Source: Trametopsis cervina (lineage: Eukaryota; Basidiomycota; Agaricomycetes; Polyporales; Irpicaceae). From it: 64,000 nt of DNA. Shown here in pieces: positions 1 to 10,859 of this stretch (its first letter is position 1; every line of letters begins with the position of its first letter). The stretch is from the NCBI GenBank assembly GCA_022385755.1, contig MU278370.1, forward strand, positions 195,247-259,246. Reading direction: 5' to 3'. A program made the position numbers and the translations under genes. Below the pieces are notes generated by a model. The model did no database searches, was not told the origin of the DNA, and saw nothing but the letters and a program-made list of their open reading frames with translations.

Positions 1-880
1 TCAAGAGAACTCTACTTGAAAGCAGGATTCGTCTAACCGGGTTTGTGCGTGCCAGGTACGGTGCCCTCTGCGGAACCGCAATCCTCTACAGTCACTTAGC
101 TCCAGCGTCCGCGAGTGCAACCTGCGATACCCAACCCACCGAGGGTACGGGGCTAGATGGTGTGATAGTCATCTGTCATACACTTTGAACGTATCTCACA
201 CTTAACAACATTCCGACCCCTTGTGAGCACGTTTACGAGAACTTGGGACTGACCGCCTCCACCAACACAGTTTTGATTGCTTTCGGTCTGTCGTTTTCGT
301 CTCGGTATGTGTTCCTCTCACCAGTAAACAAGATCCACGTTGTAGCACAAGATTGCGCCTCATATATTCGGATTTGCAGTTATTGGTCAAGGTCTACAAG
401 GCGACAGCACCTCTCACATGGAGGACTCTTACTGTGTTACGGCGCAGTTCGATTTATCATCGGCCTATCAGTGATGATTCGTTCTCTCACATATAGCTCC
501 CCTGTCTACTTAACGTGTTGGTTTGTTCGGTGTTCCGGTATGTGTGTGTTCGTATCAATTCTCGACTGTCGCATCTTACTGTCATTGAAGCCATTGCATT
601 ATTTTGCCTGCGCAGTCTCATACAACGAGTGCTGCACGGTCCATTTGCGTATCTGCGGCGCAACTGACTGTCTGGATGTTGCTCACCGATTCCTTCTCTC
701 GAAGCAAAGATCCATGGGACATCACTCGGGGCCAGTTCAAGGCCATTTTCTCCGGCCACCTGCAATCGTCGTTCAATCAGATTCGGCAACGGTACACAGG
801 GCGCTCGTTGAAGAAACACTCAGGTCCTATCGGTTCCTGCAGCTTGTGATTCGAAGACGATGATGAAAAGTATGGATCTC
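1..880. other. No gene recognised
   Basis: Several overlapping open frames occur here on both strands, the longest 206 codons on the plus strand, but none shows a recognisable domain, a start context or consistent splice sites. I read it as intergenic sequence upstream of the DUF6534 array. Confidence 0.5.
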
Positions 881-937
881 GTATATAAAACTTGTGCTGC
901 CTAGCAAGGGCTTAAGGAGACGCGTTCTGTCTCCGAA

Positions 938-1500
938 ATGTCTCGCTCCGTCACCTTAGCTCCACTCGGCGACGCTATCGTAGCCTTGAATGTCAACCGG
1001 ACGTTCAGCACGCTTTTCACAATAGGTCAGTCCCTCCTTCGTGGCCACACCTTCTGCAACTCACCCTGTGGTGGTCTAGGTGCGATCATAATTGGGTTGT
1101 GAGTTTCTTGTATCCTGTGGCTACAGATGAATTTTCAGGAATCGTCACCCACAGATTTTACGGCGTCACTACCTTCCAAACATACAACTACTTCGAAGAA
1201 GTTCGGCATCGCCGCGAGGGTAAACTGATTACAGCCACGGTAAGTCGTTCTATTTCTGGGCTGAGCTGCTTGATGATTGTTCATCTCTTGATAGTTTCTG
1301 TTCCTCTGGTGTGTGATCTCGTACCTCATAAAAGACTTTGATGAACGCGATATCCTGCATGGTGTAGGACTATCGACGGGTTTGATACAGTCCACCGCGG
1401 ACATTTCGCGTACCAATTCAACCTTCCGTGAGTATTCGGTTCCCGGTTCCCAAGTTTCTACTATCGCGACTTACGACGACGCTCTCAGACTGGAATGAAT
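938..1500 (+). pseudogene. DUF6534-type membrane protein, 5' remnant
   Basis: A start codon at 938, about 50 bp after a TATA-like box (TATATAAAA near 883), opens a 31-codon exon matching exon 1 of the two downstream genes (ends FSTLFTIG). It is followed by the GA-I-I-G mini exon, the YGVTTFQTYNYFE exon near 1155-1240 and a fourth and fifth exon whose HFAYQFN matches HFAYYYN of the intact copies. After about 1440 the similarity is lost: the cysteine-containing helices, the FGGKKWP block and the conserved C-terminal SLLALLNSR block are all absent. The DUF6534 family is a seven-helix membrane family of unknown function common in Agaricomycetes. This copy is therefore a truncated, probably dead, first member of the array, although a short transcript cannot be excluded. 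Confidence 0.6.
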
Positions 1501-1659
1501 ATCATGGCAGCGCAAAGTGATGTATGCTTCTTGTGCTTCTTGATTCGGCTGCGGAACTTCGTATTCTCACTCGTCCCGCTTTCTCAGCATTTTGGGTCGC
1601 CAAGTCTCGCGATAGTGCTTCGAACGTCGTGCCCGATCGCCGGATTCATCATAACTAGA

Positions 1660-4495
1660 CAGTTCAATCAGTCGCTGATACTGTACCTGTTGCCGAAAAT
1701 ACCACTTGAGTATCCATTCAGCGCGCCGTGCTCATCTCGAGTCCACAAACGTAAACCCCTGGGACTGATTCTCGAAATTATGATGACAGGTCTTGGGAGA
1801 ACATCCCGACATCTGGTCACCTGAGCCCGCGTGGCCAGACAGTTCAGTTGATATCGGCTGGGCGTGGTTCGTATTTGGTACGCTACAAACGATATTCGAA
1901 CAAACGGTTGCAATCTCAGTCTGCGGCAGTATTTGCTGATGGCGAGGGTGATCAAGGGAATGGTGAGCATACTATAAGACTTGCTCGCGCTGCTGAGGCT
2001 GGTATTTACATGTTTTGCTCCCAGTATGTCCCAGCCCACCGCGCCACCTTCGCTGACGCTCGCAGACATCTTGGCCCTCCTTGATGTTAACAACACGTTC
2101 GGCGCGCTACTTATAGGTACGCACCTACATCTATGCCCTTCAACTTCTGTCGGCTGAATATGTTGCCCTCTCAGGTGCGATTGTGATAGGCATGTGAGTG
2201 GTATTACGTCTTCAGACGACAACCCGTCGCCTGAACTTCTTTGTTGTCAGACTCTACGGCGTCACCACTGTACAGACGTACAACTACTTCGAGGATAGCA
2301 GGAATCGGAGCGATGGGAAACCAATAACATACGCGGTATGTCATTCCTTTGGACCGAGCTGTGGATATGTTACAAGCTACCCTGCAGGTCGTGTTACTTT
2401 GGTTCGTAGCACCGTCTCCACTGATCTCACATGATGAACATGCCGAAATACGCCACACTATACAGGCTCATCGACACGTTAGACACAGCGTTTTGTGCTC
2501 ATTTTGCATATTATTATAACGTGCTGTGGATAGAGAATCCTGCATTTCTTACCAAGATCGTGTGGTACGCCTCTTCTCTTACTTAGTTCGGTGTTGCGCA
2601 GTTTGATGATTCCTTAGGAGTGGCGCTGTACGTTGTCTTTTTCTGCTTCTAACTTTACCAGGCACATGCTCATCACGTCGACCTAGGCCCATGTCATACT
2701 TGGGGTAAGCTCCTGCGACATTTCAGACGTCTCGGGACCTGGTAGCTCACTTGGCATATTTTGCAGGGTCTTGGAGACATCATTGTTACTGGGTAAGTCT
2801 GCTGCCTCAACGCCGCGTTGTTCCAGTCACTCACTCATAACAGGCTATTCTGCTATCGTATCTGGAAATGTTTGTATGAAGCCAATGCATTCAGCTCCAA
2901 GAAATACTGACGCGTTATTTCGATAGTTGGAGGGAAGAAATGGCCACTGGTTTTGATAGTAAGTCTAGATTTACAGAAACCTGCGCTATGAAACGCACAT
3001 ATCTGATCGAGCGGAAGATCCCTCCGGCGGTCATCTCGTTCAGTAAGCATGCCCATGTTCTTGAGCTGAAATTCTCACACACGTGTCACCAGTCAGTTTT
3101 GAAGGTGTGAGCGATATGTTTAAATCGAGTTTGTGAGCTGAACGCATCTTGATGTATTCCAGTTATGGGAATATTAGCGTGCGTGAAGCTCGTCCTGATT
3201 AGATATTATTAATCCATGCCTGTCTATTTATCTTGCAGGTTCATCATTACCGACATCAAAGAGTCTCAAGAGAAAGAATTGGTACGTATCTGAAGGCTTG
3301 TTTATCGATCATTCGTGATTCTGACTGCTATACGACACAGTGGCTATGGGAAATGTCATACGGCCTGAAAACATGCTCCGATGTCTGCGTGATGATCTCG
3401 CTCTGTGTGTTCCTGTTCAAACATCGGTCTGGAGGGTTTCGTAGGTGAGTCGCCTAACATACGGTAATTGAACCTGCTGCATTGACTGATGGATCATATC
3501 GCAGCACAACTAGCATTGTCAATAGGCTCATATTCTACAGCATAAACACGTGTATACTGACGAGGTACGTCTACCCAAATATATCAGTGAACATTGCTGA
3601 AGCGTTCATGTGTCCCAGCTCCTCTGCCCTTGGGAATCTCATCGTGGTAAGCCTTTGACAGCTCAAAGTACTCCCTTCCTGATAATCGCAATTCATGATA
3701 GTACATTATCCTTCCTAATTCATTCTGGTGGATGGTGTTGACGGGAATCTCGCCAAAACGTATGATGCACATACTCGAATTTGAAGATTATTCTGATATC
3801 ATTTTCTGGTACTAGTGATGATGAACTCGTTACTTGCGTTGCTCAACTCGCGGTCCTCGCTGCGCAGGAAGACACGGGATGAACCTGTGTCGATTCACCT
3901 GTCCCAACTTGGATCGAGACATGCTGCTTCGACGACTGTTCATGCCTCTACAGACCGTGTAGACGATAAAGATAAAGAAAAGGATGTGAGTGTTTTCATC
4001 TTCAACACGCGTGCAGTGTTTCTCAAGCCCCGGGCTCTACAGTTGGTCATTCAGATAAGCTCAGAGGTGATTAGGGAAGAATCTCCTGCTTGATTGACAT
4101 AGCTCTCCCTGTGTCGTGGAACCTATCTAGTCCGGGGCGCAGTATGACTTCTTGCAATCCATCGCCCTTACCTCCGAATACAAAGTTCGACCAGCAGGTT
4201 GTTGAACGCATTTGATTTAGCGGAGCTCGAAGCTACTCCTTTCATCATCATGCGCCTTCTGCCCGCGGTCGCCGTTTATGATCTCCTGTGATTACTGCTT
4301 TCACCACCAGATTACAATGCCCACATGCGGCATACGAATCAGTTGTTGCACTTCAGTGCACTGTAGTCTATTCAAGTCATCTGAAAGTGAGCATCACTCT
4401 TCGACTCTAATACTCACCAGACCTTACTCATTCAACCCAGACTATATACAAGGCCTTGAGCGTCGTATCCAATCACGGGATACATCATGGCCAGA
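1660..4495 (+). repeat. Tandem duplication, unit 1
   Basis: This unit holds a DUF6534 gene plus about 360 bp of its upstream region. The upstream stretch 1668-1840 is recognisably the same as 4504-4690, and the two start codons (2026 and 4876) are 2,850 bp apart. Many introns and even the promoter (ACTATAAGACTTG about 50 bp before the start) are shared, so the duplication included regulatory DNA. Exact borders were not computed. Confidence 0.7.
2026..4093 (+). CDS. DUF6534 domain-containing seven-helix membrane protein (copy B)
   Basis: A multi-exon gene whose early exons I placed at 2026-2116, 2175-2193, 2251-2335, 2388-2401 and from 2466; the last exon is 4042-4093. The product begins with a soluble lead (TLADILALLDVNNTFGALL), then the family hallmark YGVTTVQTYNYFED, helix LIDTLDTAFCAHFAYYY, then GLFCYRIWKFGGKKWPLVLI, ITDIKESQEKELW, a long block WLWEMSYGLKTC...FLFKHRSGGFRR, SIVNRLIFYSINTCILT, and finally the conserved C-terminal SLLALLNSRSSLRR. 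Order and motifs fit DUF6534 proteins (roughly 330 residues, seven predicted helices, cytosolic C-terminus). Function is unknown in the family. The very small exons between about 2580 and 2790 are uncertain. A TATA-like ACTATAAGAC lies near 1971. The intron after VVLL uses a weak GTTCGT donor in both intact copies. Confidence 0.8.
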
Positions 4496-7100
4496 GAGTT
4501 CGATCAGCCGCTGATACGGTACGTGTTGTCGGAGAGATACTACTTGAGTGCCCGTCCAGCGCGCCGTGGTAGTCCCGAGGGCACGAACCCAAACTCTTGG
4601 AGACTTGTTTCTCGAAATCATGATAACAGGTTCTTGGAGTGACGTCCAGACATCACATCTGGTCACCTGAGCCCGCGTGGCCAAACAGTTCAATTGATAT
4701 CGGCTAGGTGTCCATCGCATTAGGTGCGCCACAAACGACGCTCGTACAAACGCCCTCAATCACGGTCCGCGGCACTATCTTCTGATGATATGAGACATGA
4801 TCAAGGGAAGGGTGAGTGTACTATAAGACTTGTTTCGCGCTGCTGAGGCTTATGTTTGTACGCTTTGTTCCCAGTATGTCTGAGCCCACTGCGCCACCCT
4901 CGCCAACACTCGCAGACATCTTGGCCCTCCTAGATGTGAACAACACGTTCGGTGCGCTACTCGTAGGTAAGGCCTTGCTTCGCACGCTCTTGGATTCCAC
5001 CTACTGAGAGTGATGCGCATCCAGGTGGGTTTGTGATAGGCATGTGAGTGGCGTTGCGCACTCCTTCGAACGATCGCCTCAATTTCCCCATTGGTAGACT
5101 CTACGGCGTCACCACTGTACAGACGTACAATTACTTCGAGGATAGCAGGAATCGGAACGATGGGAAGCTCATAAATAACGCGGTACGCCCACCCTCGAGA
5201 TTGATCCAAAAACATGTTATGAATTACCATGCAGGTCTTGATACTTTGGTTCGTACCACCATCTCTATTTGGCCCACATGATGAACATCCCGGCACACGC
5301 CACATTACAGGCTCATCGATACGTTGGACACTGCGTTCTCCGCTCATTTTGCATACTACTACAACGTCCTATGGGTAGTAGACCCTACGATTCTGACTAA
5401 AATCATATGGTACGCTTCTTCTCACACTTCGCTTAGTGTCGCGTTGTCTGACGGTTTTTCAGGAGTGGCGCGGTACGTTGTATTTTTCTTCTGCTGTTCT
5501 CATCCGACTCATCCTCAGCGCGCTGATGTAGGCTCATGTCATGCTTGGGGTAAGCTGTTGCGATAGTTCAGACATCTCGATATTTGGCAGCTTATCTGAT
5601 ATGTTCTGCAGGGTATTGGAGACATCATTGTGACTGGGTGAGTTTATCCCACCAACGCCACATCGTGGCGGTCACTCACGAATCACAGATTGTTCTGCTA
5701 TCGTATTTGGAAATGTTCGTATAGCCCCCATGTATCGCTCTTCGGGAAACACTGATGCATCTCCTCCATAGTTGGGGGCAAGAAATGGCCATTAATTTTG
5801 ATAGTGAGTGTGGTCTGCGTTATGAAGCAAGCGTACACCTCTGATCGAGTCAAAGATTCCTCCGGCTGTTATCTCGTTCAGTAAGCATGCCCATTTAGCT
5901 GAGCCGAGATTCTCACACATATGGCTTCAGTTAGTTTCGAAGGTATGAGAAGTTTGTTCAGGCAGTGTTTCTGTGCTGACCACATCTTGATACGATCCAG
6001 TTATGGGCATATTAGCGTACGTCACGCTCGTCCCTTCCCTGGTTTGACTTCATCAATCCATGATATCCCCTTACAGGTTGATTATCACGGACATCAAAGA
6101 GTCTCAGGAAAAAGAATTAGTATGCATCTTGAAGCTTGGTCATAAAATTATCCACATCTCTGAGTGCTATGCAAAACAGTGGTTATGGGAGATGTCGTAC
6201 GGCCTGAAAACATGCTCGGACGTCTGTGTTATGATCTCGCTCTGCTTCTTTCTGTTCAAGCACCGTACTGGTGGATTCCGCAGGTGAGCTGCATATTCCT
6301 CTGGGAAGCAAAGCCGATGTATTGACTGATAGATAATGTCATAGCACAACAAGCATCGTGAATAGGCTCATATTCTACACCATAAACACATGCATATTGA
6401 CGACGTGCGTCTACCCGATTATCCCAATTATTACCCTCTGAAGCAGCAATACGTTACAGTTCTTCTGCCCTCGGGAATCTCGTTCTGGTAAGCTCTTGAC
6501 AACCTGATGTATACTATCCCTGATTTTCGCTTCGTTCGTAGTACACTCTCCTCCCTAATTCGTTCTGGTGGATGGTGTTGACTGGAATCTCTCCAAAATG
6601 TAGGATACACACACCTCACCTTGACGATTTTTCTAAGACCGGTTTCTGGTTCCAGTGATGATGAACTCGCTGCTGGCGTTGCTCAACTCGCGGACCTCGC
6701 TTCGCAGGAGGGTACGGGAAGAACCCGTGTCGATTCACCTCTCTCCACTTGAATCAAGACATGCTCCATCGACAACCATACATTCATCTATGGGACGAGT
6801 AGACGAGGTAGATAAAGAAAAGGATGTGAGTGTATCTCTACAATACGCGTGTTGTGCTCGCTTTCTAAAGGTCCCGTGCTCTGTAGATGGTCATCCATAT
6901 AAACTCAGAGGTGATCAGGGATGATTCTCCTGCTTGATAAACACAGCATTCTATACATCGTGAAACTATTTAAACCGGGGTGCGCGGTGACTTGTTGTAA
7001 TGTATTGCCCTTTCCTTCTACTCTGAGGTTTGATCGGCAAGATGTCGAGACATCCCGATTTCGGAGTTTCAACCTGCGCGCCCATTCATTCCGCCAGCGG
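4496..7100 (+). repeat. Tandem duplication, unit 2
   Basis: Second copy of the unit at 1660-4495, in the same orientation. Coding exons are more alike than introns, as expected of a duplication that has been under selection for some time. The stretch 4094-4875 between the two genes has no separate gene; it is duplicated promoter DNA and diverged 3' flank. Confidence 0.7.
4876..6937 (+). CDS. DUF6534 domain-containing seven-helix membrane protein (copy C)
   Basis: Paralogue of the gene at 2026-4093, same exon pattern and strand. The first exon gives TLADILALLDVNNTFGALLVG; later exons give LYGVTTVQTYNYFED, LIDTLDTAFSAHFAYYYN, GLFCYRIWKFGGKKWP, ITDIKESQEKEL, WLWEMSYGLKTCSDVC, FKHRTGGFRR and the C-terminal SLLALLNSRTSLRRR. 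The last exon starts after an intron near 6826-6885 and ends SEVIRDDSPA at 6937, parallel to SEVIREESPA in copy B. I see no frame break in any exon I could align, so both copies are probably functional. Promoter: ACTATAAGACTTG near 4821. As with copy B, the family is known only by sequence, and the middle mini exons are not firmly placed. Confidence 0.8.
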
Positions 7101-8128
7101 TCACCTTTCTTGGTCTCCTACAGTATACTTACAGCATTGCTCGTCCCACCAGATCACAGTGTGGCCCATTTACGACATAGCAGTGGGTGGTTTCTAACAA
7201 TTGCAATGTGGTCTCTTGGAATCTTTTGGAAACGAACGTCACATTATGACTCTATTACCGCACCTCCTTTACTCAAGTTACTCAGCTATATCCATGAACA
7301 CGACGCTTGCAACGTCTCAGCCCTCGAGCTATCATACAACCATTACATTTCAGCTTACTAAGCGCATCGCAATGCGCCTCCAGTGCTGACACGCATTAGT
7401 CAATTGCCGCCACATCCCGCAGCTCGCGACATATGCCGAACATCGGGGTTGAATCCTGCACAGATACTTTTGCCTCCGTAAACGACAACGGACACTTCAA
7501 AACCACTCCGTATTGAGGTAAGTATTCTATACCGGCGTTTTAGGCAAATTTTTCTCAATATTCTCTTCACCTTTCTAAGCGTAAATCCACGTATGCTACT
7601 TGCCATCGGCGAAATATAGCAGGAGGACCCTTATCTTCCGTTTCTCGCTGCAGCATGTATGCTCCTGGCTTACCGTGTGTGCCAGACTGCAGACATGAGC
7701 GAGCTTCGAGGGTTTGAGAACTGGACGAACGAAGGCGGAAGAGAGCTGGCTGACTCACGACTTCCAGATATGGAAAGGTACGCATCAATATTTGAATCCG
7801 ATCGCGCCAGCTCTCCGTTGACGTCATCTCGCCCAGTATCCGCCACACTCGCTTCCGCACACCACGATCAATGTGGGCTTTTGGCGGATAACTCCGGGCT
7901 AAACGCATCAAATGTCGCGGTAAGCTGCGTTTATGTCTCTGTAAATGCCGCGCGGCGGCTGACTGAGCAGCCTTCAGGCCAATCGCAGGATTATTTTGCG
8001 CCAGAGGGGACCACGATCCACTGCCAGCCCTATGTATATAGCCAGCCCCCAGTCCCCGCAGGTCATCAGCGACTCTTCTTCCCCCTTCTACCCCCATCTC
8101 TGCACGTCCCACCAATATTCGCATTGGT
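6938..8128. other. Intergenic, MFS promoter region
   Basis: No gene recognised. Short open frames on both strands look random. A TATATA-like box lies near 8035, about 95 bp before the MFS start codon, with pyrimidine-rich sequence between it and the start. Confidence 0.5.
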
Positions 8129-10417
8129 ATGAGTTGCGACGTCGTAAGAGAATCGTTCTTTGGTCAGCTGGTCTACCATGCTACCGGTCGCAGAAAATTT
8201 CGATATGAAGAAGACATGCCAGATTTTGTTTTACCTGCAAAATATGCCCACCTACTTCGCAAAGAACGCCATTCCGAGACGAGCTCCCGCTCAGACGGAT
8301 CGACACTAGCAGCGGAACCGTCGGCGAGGGGCGGTCCTGAGAGGCCAGTGGACGAGAGGTCGCAAGCAAACACGGCGGGCGATGAGACGCCAGATAGAAG
8401 AGATTCGGCCACGTTCGATGAAGAGCAATCTAGGAACTCGTACTCGATGAAGCCGATTGCGACGGGAGTCGTAGACCCCGAAAAAGGAACCTTTGCGGAA
8501 ATTCAAGCTCGAAAGGTCGAGGAGGAGCAACGGAATCCATATATCGTGGACTGGTATTCCGACAACGACCAAGAGAATCCCAGAAACGTACGTAGTAGCA
8601 TCTCTCCATCCCTTCCATAACTTACAAGCTCCCCCATATTCCACAGTGGTCCCTCGCAAAGCGCAGTTTCGTCACCTTCGACATCTGTCTCCTCACATTC
8701 AGCATCTATATCGGCTCTGCCATTTACGCCCCAGGCATAGTCGATATCACCGAGAAATTCGGGATCTCAAGTGTAGCAGCCTCGCTCGGCATAACGATGT
8801 TCGTGCTGGGGTACGGGATCGGGCCCATGTTCCTCTCGCCGCTCTCTGAGATCCCGCAATTAGGACGCACGTCGGTGTATATACTCTCCCTGCTCGTTTT
8901 CGTGCTTCTGCAGATCCCCACTGCGCTCTCGAAGAACCTTGGTGCGCTCCTCCCGTTACGGTTCCTCGCTGGCTTCGTAGGCAGTCCCGCCTTGGCGACC
9001 GGAGGTGCTAGTCTCGTCGATATGTGGACGGACGAATGGAGGGCCGTCGTGATTGGCCTGTGGGGCTTGGCGGCAGTTAGCGGACCCGTGCTCGGACCCG
9101 TCGTAGGCGGATTCGCGGTACAAGCAGAGGGATGGACCTGGACGATCTGGATTTTGCTCTGGCTTTCAGGGGCAACGTTTGTGTTCTTGACGTTCTTCTT
9201 GCCTGAAACGAGCTCTTCCGCGTGAGTTTACCATCGCCATCATCCATTTCGACGCATATATGCTGATATTACTGCCAATAAGGTTGTTATACCGCCGCGC
9301 TGCTCGTCTGCGCCGCATTACAGGCGACCCGCGGTTCAAATCTATGGGCGAAATCGAGGGCGAGAACATGACCGTCGGCGAGATCGCCCAGATGACGATC
9401 GTGCGGCCGTTCGTGCTCTGCTTTAGAGAGCCTATCGTCGCGTTCTGGAATGTATACATCGCACTAGTTTATGGTACGTCTCTATCTATCTCCACGCATC
9501 CAACGCAAGCAGTAACTAAGCGCATACATCTCCTTCAGGCGTCTTGTACATCTTCATTGAATCATTCAATGTCGTCTTCGTTGAGATGCACGGGTTCAAC
9601 ATCGCAGAGAACGGTCTAGCCTTCTTGGTACGTCTCATACACCCTAACTTTCGTGTCGTAGACTGACCAAGAACCCAGGGTCTCATCGTGGGTGTCTGCC
9701 TCACATACGCGATATTCGTCGTCTACGCTGTCCGCGTTCTCAAACCCATGTTTGCAAACGGCCCAGAACGTGCGCATACACCCACACCCACGAACCCTAA
9801 CCCCAACTGACCTTCATCCCCTTGCAGATTTCGTACCGGAAGAACGTCTGCCCGTAGCTATGGTAGGCGGGATACTCCTCCCCATTTCTCTGTTCATGTT
9901 CGGCTGGACGTCCTCGCCGAGTATTCCTTGGATCGTGCCCATCATCGCCTCTGCGTTCTTTGCTAGCGGGACGTTCTTGCTCTTCCAGGCTGGTCTCAAG
10001 TACGTTTTGCCTCTACTCTCCACCAACTGATCGATCGTGCTCACCTGGATATGTGCACAGTTATCTTCCTGATTGTTATCCCCGATACGTTGCCTCGATC
10101 CTAGCAGGAAACGACCTCTTCCGATCCAGCGTCGGCGCCGCTTTCCCCATTTTCAGTACCGGTACGTCCTCATCAGTTCCACAAACCACTTACGCAACCG
10201 TCTCACACCTTTCCCTATTAGCATTCTTCCACAACCTGGGCGTCGGCCCAGCATGTAGCATCCTCGGCGGCATCTCAATCCTGATGCTCCCGTTCCCGTT
10301 CTTATTGTAAGCCTAATTTCCTGTCACGTGAAGGAGAGGCGACACTAATCCTTGCTCATCATCCACAGGTACAAATATGGCGCACGGATTCGCCGATACA
10401 GTAAATTTGCAAATTAG
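8129..10417 (+). CDS. MFS drug:H+ antiporter, DHA1 family (FLR1/CaMDR1-like)
   Basis: Nine exons: 8129-8587, 8647-9221, 9283-9473, 9539-9627, 9679-9769, 9828-9999, 10061-10161, 10222-10306, 10369-10417. All phases agree, giving 603 residues. The N-terminal cytosolic lead contains FGQLVYHATGRRKFRYEED, a pattern typical of fungal FLR1-type transporters, then an acidic and serine-rich segment to about residue 140. Twelve helices follow, starting SFVTFDICLLTFSIYIGSAI; the drug-transport motif region GPVLGPVVGGF is clear near 9090-9115, and the loop after helix 6 has the RRAARLRRITGD basic stretch. Such plasma-membrane proteins export toxic compounds in exchange for protons. The gene is tail-to-tail with the O-methyltransferase gene, 442 bp apart, which may be chance. 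Substrate cannot be told from sequence. Confidence 0.92.
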
Positions 10418-10859
10418 AATTAGAGATACTTGCTCCGTCCCATTGCATTTCCAGCCAGCGCGTTTTGATATCGTTATACGTATTGCCTTTGTATTATAGT
10501 GGTAGAGATACATTTGCATAATGCTTGCCGTCACAACGGCAATAGTACTGTAAGGACTAGATCCTAAATTTTCTGTAGCCCTCGTTGTATTTACCGACTA
10601 TCCCATACGCTCGGCGAAGGCAAATGCTATAGCCCGCTAGAAGCTGGACAGTTGGAATTTCGAACAAGCATCGCTCGTTAGACGTGTCAAGCTTTCCGAC
10701 ACACGCACTTCTGATTACACAGCTCTAGACTACAACAGCGACTACTTTACAGACGGAACAGAATAAATATGCATAAGACACTAGTTCAACACTGTAAGAA
10801 GACACCGACACAAATACACTCTTCTGTTTCATATCCAGATCATCTAGCGTCATGGAACC
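10418..10859. other. Convergent 3' region
   Basis: No gene seen. The 3' ends of the MFS gene (+) and the O-methyltransferase gene (-) face each other here; AT-rich runs such as GAATAAATATG near 10760 could serve as polyadenylation signals. Confidence 0.5.
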
